From an uncultured Acidobacteriota bacterium (lineage in GTDB: Bacteria; Acidobacteriota; Terriglobia; UBA7540), in assembly GCA_937900045.1 (NCBI GenBank), contig CALCEB010000168.1:1-63825 (forward strand): a stretch of DNA of 63,825 nucleotides. The letters are read 5' to 3'. This document shows, one piece after another, positions 1 through 7,943 of the stretch. The notes below the pieces were generated by a model that saw only the letters and a list, made by a program, of their open reading frames with translations, was not told the DNA's origin and made no database searches. A program made the translations under genes and the position numbers. Position 1 is the first letter of the stretch, and each line of letters starts with the position of its first letter.

Positions 1-181
1 GGCGCGCAGCGCCGGGTGAGGGGGTGCGAGAATACGTGAGCGAACTTACGAAACGTTGCACTTAGCTTGAAGAGACGGCAGCGGCCTCAATCCTGACTGG
101 CTGAAACAGGCTGCCCGGGACATGCGCTTGCAAATCCAGCCATTGAGTGGCATAGTTGCCTACAAATGGCGCAAAGCAGGA

Positions 182-306
182 GGTAGTGGTGCAGTTTGCT
201 GTAGCGGCGCTCGGAGCTTGCCCTGACAGGGAGCGCCGGAAACTGTTCAGAAATAAAGTTTGGCGGTCACAGACCGCCGCTACAGCAACCAAACTGCACC
301 ACTACC
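182..306. repeat. MITE-like inverted-repeat element, family A, copy 1
   Basis: The ends are inverted: ggtagtggtgcagttt at the left and its complement aaactgcaccactacc at the right, followed inward by ctgtagcggcg and its complement. The element lies in the otherwise gene-free first 427 bases. Related copies occur at 29227-29345, 45962-46015, 52204-52313 and 59369-59461, with fragments at 19674-19730 and about 6431-6456. All copies are intergenic and none carries a transposase. This is probably a non-autonomous element. The rest of 1-427 holds only a purine-rich ribosome site at 417-422 for the next gene. Confidence 0.8.
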
Positions 307-430
307 AAGCAGGCCGCCATTAATACACCTCGACGTGTGTTAAGATAAATTCTGGGAGGACTGGCTTTCGCGCCGGTTCACCCCCCGATGCCGCTACCAT
401 TCCGGCGGCGGGCGGGAAGGAGCCACTGTG

Positions 431-1453
431 ATGACCGTCGCTTCTTCAGGGCTCAGACGTTTCCGGCGTGTGCTTTGGCTCTTCGTAATTGTGATCTGTT
501 CGATCCCCCTCGTGGCGCGCGACGGGTCGAAGCCAGCGACGGACACTGGAACCAAAGCCAAGGCCAAGCAGGGCTCTCAGGTCGTGGTTCGGGAGCCGCC
601 AATCCACACCACGCCGCTCCAGGTGAACGTCAATATGGTCCTGGTGAACGTCACGGTGACGGATCAATATGACCGCATCGTGACCGGCTTGGATGAATCA
701 AACTTCAAGGTCTTTGATAACAAAGTTTCCCAAAGGATTGTTTCGTTCTCCACCGAGGACGCTCCAATCTCCGTGGGTATCATTTTTGACTCTAGCGGCT
801 CGATGTCCGACAAAATCCAGAAATCCAAGGAAGCAGCCCTGGAGTTCTTCAAAACATCCAATCCCCAGGATGAGTTCATGCTGATTAACTTCGCGGAGCG
901 CCCCAACCTGATTTCCGGGTTCACCTCGAAGTTTGAAAACCTTCAGGACCGGCTGCTTTTCGTCAAGTCAGGAGGCCGGACGGCGCTGCTGGACGCGATT
1001 TATCTGGGTCTGACCCAGATGAAGAAGGCGACGGCCAGCCGCAAGGCGATTCTGGTAATTTCCGACGGCGGAGAAAATCATAGCCGTTACACCGAGCGCG
1101 ACATCAAACAAATGGTGAAGGAAGCCGACGTCGAAATCTATGCGGTCGGCATCTTTGAGCCACTTGCGTCGAGAGCGCGGACGCCCGAGGAGGCGGCGGG
1201 ACCCAGCCTGCTTTCCGACCTTGCGGCGATTTCCGGAGGCCGTATGTTCAGCGTCGAGGACCCTGATGAACTTCCCGACATTGCTGAAAAAATTTCGATC
1301 GAGCTTCGCAACCAGTATGTGATCGGTTACAAACCCTCGAACCTGATCCGGGATGGCCGATGGCGGCGTATCCGCGTGAAGCTCGATCCACCGAAAGGAC
1401 TGCCACCGCTTCAGGTTTATGCCCGCACCGGTTATTATGCCCCGACCCAATAG
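431..1453 (+). CDS. VWFA-related secreted protein (acidobacterial type)
   Basis: Protein of about 340 residues with an N-terminal hydrophobic export segment (roughly residues 14-30), a short beta-rich domain (about 65-110) and a von Willebrand factor A domain. The metal-ion-dependent adhesion site DSSGSMS starts near residue 120, and the threonine motif region GGRTALLDA follows. This layout matches the VWFA-related domain family that is greatly expanded in Acidobacteriota. It is probably exported and binds a protein or ligand through Mg2+; the partner is unknown. AAGGAG at 417-422 is 8 nt before ATG 431. GTG 428 immediately before it is an alternative start. The 3' end overlaps the next, paralogous gene. 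Confidence 0.85.
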   Translation: MTVASSGLRRFRRVLWLFVIVICSIPLVARDGSKPATDTGTKAKAKQGSQVVVREPPIHTTPLQVNVNMVLVNVTVTDQYDRIVTGLDESNFKVFDNKVSQRIVSFSTEDAPISVGIIFDSSGSMSDKIQKSKEAALEFFKTSNPQDEFMLINFAERPNLISGFTSKFENLQDRLLFVKSGGRTALLDAIYLGLTQMKKATASRKAILVISDGGENHSRYTERDIKQMVKEADVEIYAVGIFEPLASRARTPEEAAGPSLLSDLAAISGGRMFSVEDPDELPDIAEKISIELRNQYVIGYKPSNLIRDGRWRRIRVKLDPPKGLPPLQVYARTGYYAPTQ

Positions 1454-2570
1454 GACATTATTGACCTTCCTTACTGCTTTTTGTGTTTCGGCTGGACTTT
1501 GGATAGCCTTTCCGGGGTGGCCCAGCCTCCTGGCCGGACAAGCCCAAAACACTCCAGCCAACAAGCCTCCCACAAACCAAGCATCGAAAGAGGGCGCTAC
1601 AGCCCAAGGCACAACCCAAGCCCCACAACTTGAAAATGGACAACGAGGTAAATTAGGAAGGAACGGAAAGGGCTTTACGCTGCATGCGGACGTAAACCTT
1701 GTCGTGTTGCACGCCACGGTCCTGGACAAAAAAAGGCACACGGTAAACGACTTGGGCCAAAAGGATTTCCAGGTGTTTGAGGACGGCGTGCGTCAGAAGC
1801 TTTCCGTCTTCTCGCACGCGGATGTGCCGGTAACCATGGGCATCGTGATTGACGATAGCGGCAGCATGCGTCCGAAGCGCCCTTCCGTGAATGCGGCAGC
1901 TTTGAGCTTCGTCAAAACATCTAATCAGGACGACCAGGTTTTTGTCGTCAACTTCAATGATGTCTATTACTTAGACACTCCCGGTAACTTTGCCACCAGC
2001 ATGGAAGACCTGAAGCTGGCGCTGGGCAAAATCGACTCGCGCGGTGGCACGGCGCTTTATGACGCGGTCTACGCTTCACTCGATCATCTGAAGTTGGGCA
2101 ACCGCGATAAAAAAGTGCTGCTGGTCATCACGGATGGCGAGGATAATTCCAGCCGTTACTCTTTCGATCAACTCGTGCAATACGCCCAGAAGTCGAACGC
2201 AGAAATTTATAGCATTGGACTCTTGGGTGACGAGACGACCGGGGGCCTTTTCAAGATTCACAGCGGCGGGGACAAACACGCGGAGAGGATTCTGAAAAAG
2301 CTCTCCGAAGCAACAGGAGGCAAGGCGTTCTTCCCCAAGACGCTCGACCAAGTTGATAATATCTGCCAGCAGATCGCCCATGACATTCGAAACCAGTACA
2401 CGCTGGCCTACTATCCCACCAACATCAAGAAGGACGGCAGCTTCCGGCAGGTGCGGGTGGTGGCATTTCTTCCGAACAGCAAGACCCATCTGATCGTCCG
2501 CACACGACCCGGCTACTTTGCCCCCAAAGCCAACGAGCAAGTGGCGACTGCCGCACCAAACGGGCAATAA
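1437..2570 (+). CDS. VWFA-related secreted protein, tandem paralogue
   Basis: Second VWA protein of about 377 residues. It has an N-terminal signal segment (TLLTFLTAFCVSAGLWIAF), a low-complexity Asn/Gln/Thr-rich spacer, a beta domain and a VWA domain with MIDAS DDSGSM and GGTALYDAV. The order and motifs parallel the protein upstream, so the two probably arose by tandem duplication. Its start lies inside the last codons of the first gene, which suggests translational coupling. ATG 1437 gives a normal signal peptide; ATG 1419 is an in-frame alternative six codons earlier, and neither has a clear Shine-Dalgarno. Function beyond adhesion or binding is unknown. Confidence 0.82.
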   Translation: MPRPNRTLLTFLTAFCVSAGLWIAFPGWPSLLAGQAQNTPANKPPTNQASKEGATAQGTTQAPQLENGQRGKLGRNGKGFTLHADVNLVVLHATVLDKKRHTVNDLGQKDFQVFEDGVRQKLSVFSHADVPVTMGIVIDDSGSMRPKRPSVNAAALSFVKTSNQDDQVFVVNFNDVYYLDTPGNFATSMEDLKLALGKIDSRGGTALYDAVYASLDHLKLGNRDKKVLLVITDGEDNSSRYSFDQLVQYAQKSNAEIYSIGLLGDETTGGLFKIHSGGDKHAERILKKLSEATGGKAFFPKTLDQVDNICQQIAHDIRNQYTLAYYPTNIKKDGSFRQVRVVAFLPNSKTHLIVRTRPGYFAPKANEQVATAAPNGQ

Positions 2571-2804
2571 AGTCGGCCCCTTTGGAATAAGGCAAGAGGC
2601 CAAGATTGTCTCAGTCTGTCCGTGCCAAGAGCATAAGCTTCAAAATTTCCGAATTTTTGGACTTTAATAGCCGAAACCGGCTATTGGCAGTCAGAAGACC
2701 GGCGATGAGGTCTAAACATTAAGATAAGGAACAAACTGATAAAGAATCGCCAAATTAAGTCACTACCCTTCACTTTTAATCTCTGGGAGCGCCCCTCTTT
2801 TTGG
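2571..2804. other. Gap between convergent genes, nothing recognised
   Basis: AT-richer spacer between the second VWA gene and the convergent aminotransferase. A short inverted stretch (gccgaaaccggctattggc) is seen near 2670-2690. There is no convincing U-tailed terminator and no ORF. Confidence 0.4.
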
Positions 2805-4043
2805 TTAGGCGCTGATTTGGCGGACTCCTTCGATCAGCCGGTCTACTTCGTCGGCGCTGGTATAGCAGGCGCAACCGGCGCGAACCAGCCCCTCTTTTCC
2901 CAGGCCAAGCCGCTCAACCACTGTGGCTGCGTAAAAATCGCCGTGGGAAACAAAGACACCACGCTCCGCCAGCTTCATCGAGACCTCACTTGAAGCCACG
3001 CCGTTAACCGTGAAGGAAATGGTGGGGGTACGGGGTGAAGACGGAGGTGGACCGTAGACCTTCACCCCTTGAATCGGGGACAAGCCCTCCCACAGCCGCT
3101 CGATCAGCGCCTGGCCGTTAGCATGGAACGTATCGAATGCCGACTGTAACTTGGCGCGGTGGCTCGCTCCGTGGCCGAAAGAGGCCAGAAAATCCACTGC
3201 CGCTGCCGCCCCGGCCATGCCTTCATGGTTCTGAGTACCAGTCTCGGCGCGCTCGGGTGAAGTATCCGGAGCGGGAGCCAGCTTGGGGAATTCAGCGGCC
3301 TCCATCCGGTCCTTCCTGCCAAAGAGAATTCCGATGTGAGGGCCGTAGAATTTGTAAGCCGAGCAGGCTAGAAAATCACACTCGATCTTCCGCACATCCA
3401 CCAGTGCGTGGGGCGCGTAATGAACTGCATCCACGAACAGCAGCGCCCCTACGCGATGCGCCATTTCCCCGGCCTTGCGAACGTCGCTGATCGTTCCGAG
3501 GGCATTCGAAGCGGCTCCAAGGGCCACCACCTTGCATCGCCGGGTCAATTGACGCTCAAAATCCTTCCAGTCAATCTGGCCGGTCTCCGGAATCATGCGC
3601 GCCACTTTCACGGTCACGCCGCGCTCAAGCACACGCCAGGGCGCAATGTTAGCATGATGATCCAGCTCGGTAACTAGGATTTCGGCGCCCTCGCGCCACC
3701 CCCGCGCTAGTGCCCGCGCCAGATGAAAAGTCAAAGTGGTCATGTTGGCGCCGAATGCAATTTCAGCGGGGCTGGCATTCATGAAGTCGGCCAAGGCTTT
3801 CCTTGCTTCATCAATAGTTCGATCGGTCTCCGCACTGGTGGGATAACCCCAATGAGTGTTGGCATTGTGGTGGTAAAGATAGTCCGACATGGCTTCAACC
3901 ACCGCGCGCGGAACCTGAGTCCCACCGGGCCCGTCGAAGTAGGCAACCGGGTTGCCTCCGTGACGGCGCTCGAGCGCAGGGAAATGCTCGCGAATATCTT
4001 CCAGGGTCGCTGCGGTGGTGCGCGGCGCGGGAGCGTTGCTCAT
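2805..4043 (-). CDS. Cysteine desulfurase-like class V aminotransferase
   Basis: PLP enzyme of 412 residues in the SufS/Csd-like branch of class V aminotransferases. The PLP lysine is K231 in SAYKFYGPH, preceded by the cofactor aspartate in FVDAVHYAPH. The H-rich ELDHHANIAPW segment and the C-terminal GCACYTS are typical of the SufS-like subfamily that stands alone without SufBCDE. It may release sulfur from cysteine or act on a related amino acid; the substrate is not proved. The start MSNAPAP at 4043 has AAGGAG 11 nt upstream; an ATG at 4070 is an alternative. It faces away from the MFS gene, and the roughly 320-bp spacer between them shows no recognisable signal. Confidence 0.82.
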   Translation of the reverse strand: MSNAPAPRTTAATLEDIREHFPALERRHGGNPVAYFDGPGGTQVPRAVVEAMSDYLYHHNANTHWGYPTSAETDRTIDEARKALADFMNASPAEIAFGANMTTLTFHLARALARGWREGAEILVTELDHHANIAPWRVLERGVTVKVARMIPETGQIDWKDFERQLTRRCKVVALGAASNALGTISDVRKAGEMAHRVGALLFVDAVHYAPHALVDVRKIECDFLACSAYKFYGPHIGILFGRKDRMEAAEFPKLAPAPDTSPERAETGTQNHEGMAGAAAAVDFLASFGHGASHRAKLQSAFDTFHANGQALIERLWEGLSPIQGVKVYGPPPSSPRTPTISFTVNGVASSEVSMKLAERGVFVSHGDFYAATVVERLGLGKEGLVRAGCACYTSADEVDRLIEGVRQISA

Positions 4044-4366
4044 GGGCTGAAATTCTCCTTCGCAAATCAAAGGCCGTAAGGGTTCGAGCTCCGCTTGGGT
4101 TCAATACGGGCGGCCTTTCCAATCTGCGCAGCAAATCGAAAAGTCAGAAACGAAGTGACAATTATAGTTCCGAGCGTGCCGCATGGCCTCATTAATTTCG
4201 CATCGACCTATTTTTATTGATTGCGGAAAGTGTCAGGCTCATTCATCAACCAGGAATGAAGGCCCCATGTTAATCCGTTGGCCCCTTGAACCAATAAAGC
4301 AGCTTGCCTATTCTTTAAAGTCCATTTACCTTAGCCGCTCTGCGATTTTGCAATCTTCGACCTTTT

Positions 4367-5644
4367 ATGAACGACAACGCCGCCAGACCGAGCCGAATCC
4401 GTTGGGCCCTTGTGTTCTGGGTTGCCCTCATGGGAGCCATCAGTTATCTCGACCGCGTCAACATCTCCATTGCGGGCAAGTCCATTGCCCGGGAATTCAA
4501 CCTCACCAATCCCCAACTGGGTCTGGTGTTTAGCGCCTTTGCATTGGGATATGCCCTGTTCCAAACCGTCGGCGGCTGGCTTGCGGACCGTTGGGGTCCG
4601 CGCCGCATCCTAACCCTCGGCGCCGTCTGGTGGGCGCTCTTCACGGCTCTCACCGCGGCAGTGCCGGCGGCGATAGCAGGGTCATTCGCGATCCTCTTGC
4701 TGGTGCGATTCCTGCTGGGCGCCGGCGAATCCGTCATGTATCCCGGCTCAAACCGTTGGGTCGCTTCCTGGATCCCCACCGCCGAGCGCGGCCTTGCCAA
4801 TGGGATCATCTTTGCCGGGGTTGGAGCCGGCGCCGCACTCGCTCCGCCCCTGATTACTGTCATCATGATCCGCTACGGCTGGCACGCTTCCTTCACGATC
4901 TGCGCGGCAGCCGGGCTGGCAGCGGGAGCCGGATGGTTTTGGCTGGCCCGCGACCGTCCGGCCGGGCATCCCCGGGTGAATCAAGCCGAGCTGGGCTTGA
5001 TCCGCGACGGGATCGAGACCGGAGTAGAGAGTGAAGATCGCCGCATCTCCTGGCGAATCCTGCTCTCAAGCCGCGAGGTGTGGGCGCTCACTTTCAGCTA
5101 CGGGTGCTATGGCTACACCGCTTACATTTTCTTCTCTTGGTTCTTCATCTATTTGACCTCTGTCCGCGGTCTTAACCTCAAGACCGGATCGTATTATGGA
5201 ACGTTGCCTTTCATTGCGATGTCCGTGGGCTCAGCGCTCGGCGGGTTTGCAAGCGACAGAATCCGGCGAAGGTTTGGCCCCCGTTGGGGACGCTGTGGCA
5301 TGGGTTTCATCGGGCTTTTGGGGGCCGCGGTCTTCGTGGTTGCCGGTTCTTCCGCTGCCAGCCCGGCAGCGGCCAGCATCATTTTGGCCGGAGGGGCCGG
5401 CTCGCTTTATCTGGCCCAGAGCTCCTACTGGGCCTTGTCCGCAGACCTGGGCGGCCCTTCTTCGGGTTTTCTTTCCGGCTTTGTCAATATGGGCGCGCAA
5501 ACGGCCAGCGCCGTCAGCGCGTCCCTCACGCCGGTCATCGCAGGACGCTTCGGCTGGCAGGCATCTTTCAATTTGGCGGCGTTATTTTGCGCTCTCGGCG
5601 CGCTGGCCTGGCTGGCCGTGAATCCGCGACGCGCCTTGCGCTGA
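4367..5644 (+). CDS. MFS transporter, anion:cation symporter-like
   Basis: Integral membrane protein of 425 residues with about 12 hydrophobic helices split by a central cytoplasmic loop (around 190-220, RDRPAGHPRVNQAEL). The N-terminal SYLDRVNISIAG and the loop 2-3 motif GGWLADRWGPRR are signatures of the ACS family of the major facilitator superfamily, which imports organic anions such as hexuronates, phthalate or tartrate with protons or sodium. The substrate cannot be read from the sequence. It is monocistronic as far as visible: the pyrophosphatase starts 148 bp later with its own ribosome site. Confidence 0.85.
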   Translation: MNDNAARPSRIRWALVFWVALMGAISYLDRVNISIAGKSIAREFNLTNPQLGLVFSAFALGYALFQTVGGWLADRWGPRRILTLGAVWWALFTALTAAVPAAIAGSFAILLLVRFLLGAGESVMYPGSNRWVASWIPTAERGLANGIIFAGVGAGAALAPPLITVIMIRYGWHASFTICAAAGLAAGAGWFWLARDRPAGHPRVNQAELGLIRDGIETGVESEDRRISWRILLSSREVWALTFSYGCYGYTAYIFFSWFFIYLTSVRGLNLKTGSYYGTLPFIAMSVGSALGGFASDRIRRRFGPRWGRCGMGFIGLLGAAVFVVAGSSAASPAAASIILAGGAGSLYLAQSSYWALSADLGGPSSGFLSGFVNMGAQTASAVSASLTPVIAGRFGWQASFNLAALFCALGALAWLAVNPRRALR

Positions 5645-5791
5645 CATTCCATGCCGGGGCTTATTTCATTCATCCAGGCGATACAAGACCGGTTTACACT
5701 AGACCAGAGAGCAATCAGCAATCAACCTGCATGAGCGCATGTTCCTTGCTGATCGCTGTGTGCTGAATGATGCCCATTGTAAGGAGAAAAG

Positions 5792-6343
5792 ATGCCATTG
5801 CTGCATGAGATTGACCCAGGACCTAAATGTCCGGATATTGTCCGGATGGTGGTGGAGATTCCCAAGAACTCTCGCAACAAGTATGAATATGACACCAAGC
5901 TGGGAGTGTTCCGGTTGGACCGAACCCTCTACTCCCCGATGCACTATCCTGGCGACTACGGATTCATACCGGGCACTGTGGCCACGGATGGCGATCCCAT
6001 GGACGTTCTGGTGATCAGCGATGAAGGAACATTCACTGGCTGCTTGATGGAGGTGAGGCCGGTGGGCATGTTGGAGATGGCGGATGAAAAAGGCCACGAT
6101 GAAAAAATTCTGGTCGTGCCCGAAATGAATCCTCGTTACGATCAGATCCATACCGTCGATCAGATCTTCCCCCACGTCCGCCGGGAAATCGAGCACTTCT
6201 TCGATATTTATAAGGAACTCGAGGGAAAGCACACCGAAATCAAGGGCTGGCGGGGACCGATGGAGGCGCGCCGGAATATCACGGACTGCCGTCAGCGATT
6301 CCTGGATTCGCAAATGAAAGGAAAGCCGCAGCCCAGCAAATGA
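5792..6343 (+). CDS. ppa: Inorganic pyrophosphatase, family I
   Basis: Soluble family I pyrophosphatase of 183 residues that hydrolyses PPi to two phosphates, pulling biosynthetic reactions forward. The metal-binding signature DGDPMDVLV is present, preceded by YPGDYGFIPGTVA, and E and K residues of the active site lie in IPKNSRNKYEYD. Length is normal for the family. A strong AAGGAG lies 6 nt upstream of ATG 5792. Followed by a 135-bp spacer with a degenerate family A repeat fragment (6431-6456) before the convergent sucB. Confidence 0.93.
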   Translation: MPLLHEIDPGPKCPDIVRMVVEIPKNSRNKYEYDTKLGVFRLDRTLYSPMHYPGDYGFIPGTVATDGDPMDVLVISDEGTFTGCLMEVRPVGMLEMADEKGHDEKILVVPEMNPRYDQIHTVDQIFPHVRREIEHFFDIYKELEGKHTEIKGWRGPMEARRNITDCRQRFLDSQMKGKPQPSK

Positions 6344-6478
6344 AAAACGCGAAGTGAGCTCAGCAGTCTCACCGAGAAGGCCGTCACGGCGCCTACAATT
6401 GACCCACTGGGACGGGACCGCAGCAAAGATTCGGTGGTCACAGACTGCCGCTACAGAACAGCGCCGGCCCTGCACGAT

Positions 6479-7819
6479 TTAGCTTTCGAGGAGCAATCCC
6501 GCCGGATCTTCCACCAATTCTTTAATGCGCACCAGGAACTGAACAGCTTCCGAACCATCCACAATGCGATGGTCATAACTCAGGGCCACGTACATCATAG
6601 GCCGATTGACGATCTGTCCGGCCACCGAGACCGGCCGCTCCTGCACTTTGTGCAAGCCAAGGATTCCCACCTGCGGCGGGTTCAAAATCGGAGTCGAAAG
6701 CAATGAGCCAAAGACGCCCCCGTTCGAAATCGTAAAGGTCCCGCCGCGAATGTCGGCAAGGGAAAGCGTTCCGTCCTGTGCCTTGCGAGCAAAATCCTTG
6801 ATGCCGAGCTCGATTTCCGCAAAGGACATGCGGTCCGCGTCGCGCAGAACCGGTACCACCAAGCCTTCGGGGGCGCCCACTGCCACGCCGATGTCATAAT
6901 AGTGCTTCAATACGATTTCATCGCCTTGCACTTCGGCGTTGAGGCGTGGAAACTTTCTCAGCGCCGCAATCGCCGCCTTCACAAAAAAGGACGAGATGCC
7001 AAGCCCCACCCCATAGCGCTCCTTGAACTGATCCTTGTGGCGCTTGCGAAGTTCCATGATGGCCGCCATGTCAACTTCGTTGAAGGTGGTGAGCATGGCC
7101 GCGGTGTGCTGCGCCTCCACCAGCCGGTGGGCAATGGTCATGCGGCGGCGTGACATGCGCATGCGTTCTTCACGCCGTTCTCCGCTCACCGGCCTTTCCG
7201 CCGGGAGCACGGCGGGTGAAGCCGAGGTTTGTAAAGCGGACGGGGCGGGTTGCGCGCCTACTGTGGGAGCGCCCGCAATGTTTTCCACGTCCTCGCGTGT
7301 GACGCGATGGCCGTTTTCTTTCACAGGAACTTGGCCCAGATCGACGCCCCGTTCACGAGCCAGCCGCCGGGCTGAAGGAGTGGCAACGGCCTCCGCCGAC
7401 GCGGATGAGACTTCAACCTGAGCCGGGGCCGGTGCGGCCTCACCAACCGCGGCCTTTGAAGCAGGAGCAGCGCCTGGCGCTGCGGAGGATGCCCCCGGTC
7501 CGGGATCAGCCGCTTTCACAGGTTTTGAAGAGGTAACAGGGGCAGAAGCGGCCATTGAGGCGGAGGGTCTCACGCCGACCGCGGCTTCTTCAATGACGCC
7601 CAGCACGTCGCCAATCTTGACGTCCTCACCTTCCTTACGTTCGATGCGAGCGAGAACTCCGCCGCGGTCTGCGCCCACTTCAAGGTCCACCTTGTCCGTT
7701 TCCAATTCCACCAGGACCTCGCCCGCGCTGACCGGATCGCCTTCTCTCTTGTGCCAGTGCCCCACGGTCGCTTCAAGGACTGATTCACCCAGCTCGGGGA
7801 CCAGAATTTTCGTTGCCAT
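6479..7819 (-). CDS. sucB: 2-Oxoglutarate dehydrogenase E2, dihydrolipoyl succinyltransferase
   Basis: E2 core enzyme of 446 residues. An N-terminal lipoyl domain (about 1-75) carries the lipoylated lysine in ETDKVDLEV. An Ala/Pro linker follows, then a peripheral-subunit-binding domain (PSARRLARERGVDLGQV, about 150-180), then the catalytic acyltransferase domain (about 215-446) with DHRIVDGSEAVQF bearing the active-site histidine and aspartate. It transfers succinyl from lipoamide to CoA in the TCA cycle. It lies 124 bp downstream of sucA on the same strand, an expected operon. Assignment to succinyl rather than acetyl transfer rests on that linkage. Confidence 0.93.
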   Translation of the reverse strand: MATKILVPELGESVLEATVGHWHKREGDPVSAGEVLVELETDKVDLEVGADRGGVLARIERKEGEDVKIGDVLGVIEEAAVGVRPSASMAASAPVTSSKPVKAADPGPGASSAAPGAAPASKAAVGEAAPAPAQVEVSSASAEAVATPSARRLARERGVDLGQVPVKENGHRVTREDVENIAGAPTVGAQPAPSALQTSASPAVLPAERPVSGERREERMRMSRRRMTIAHRLVEAQHTAAMLTTFNEVDMAAIMELRKRHKDQFKERYGVGLGISSFFVKAAIAALRKFPRLNAEVQGDEIVLKHYYDIGVAVGAPEGLVVPVLRDADRMSFAEIELGIKDFARKAQDGTLSLADIRGGTFTISNGGVFGSLLSTPILNPPQVGILGLHKVQERPVSVAGQIVNRPMMYVALSYDHRIVDGSEAVQFLVRIKELVEDPAGLLLES

Positions 7820-7943
7820 GTGTGATCCTCTTCTTAAAAAACGGCTCGTGAGCGCGAAACGCGGCGCTCACTGTCTCTTAACAGGGACTTTTCACGAGCT
7901 TTTCCTGGATGGCCGTCGCACGAACCTTTGTTGATAATCCAAC

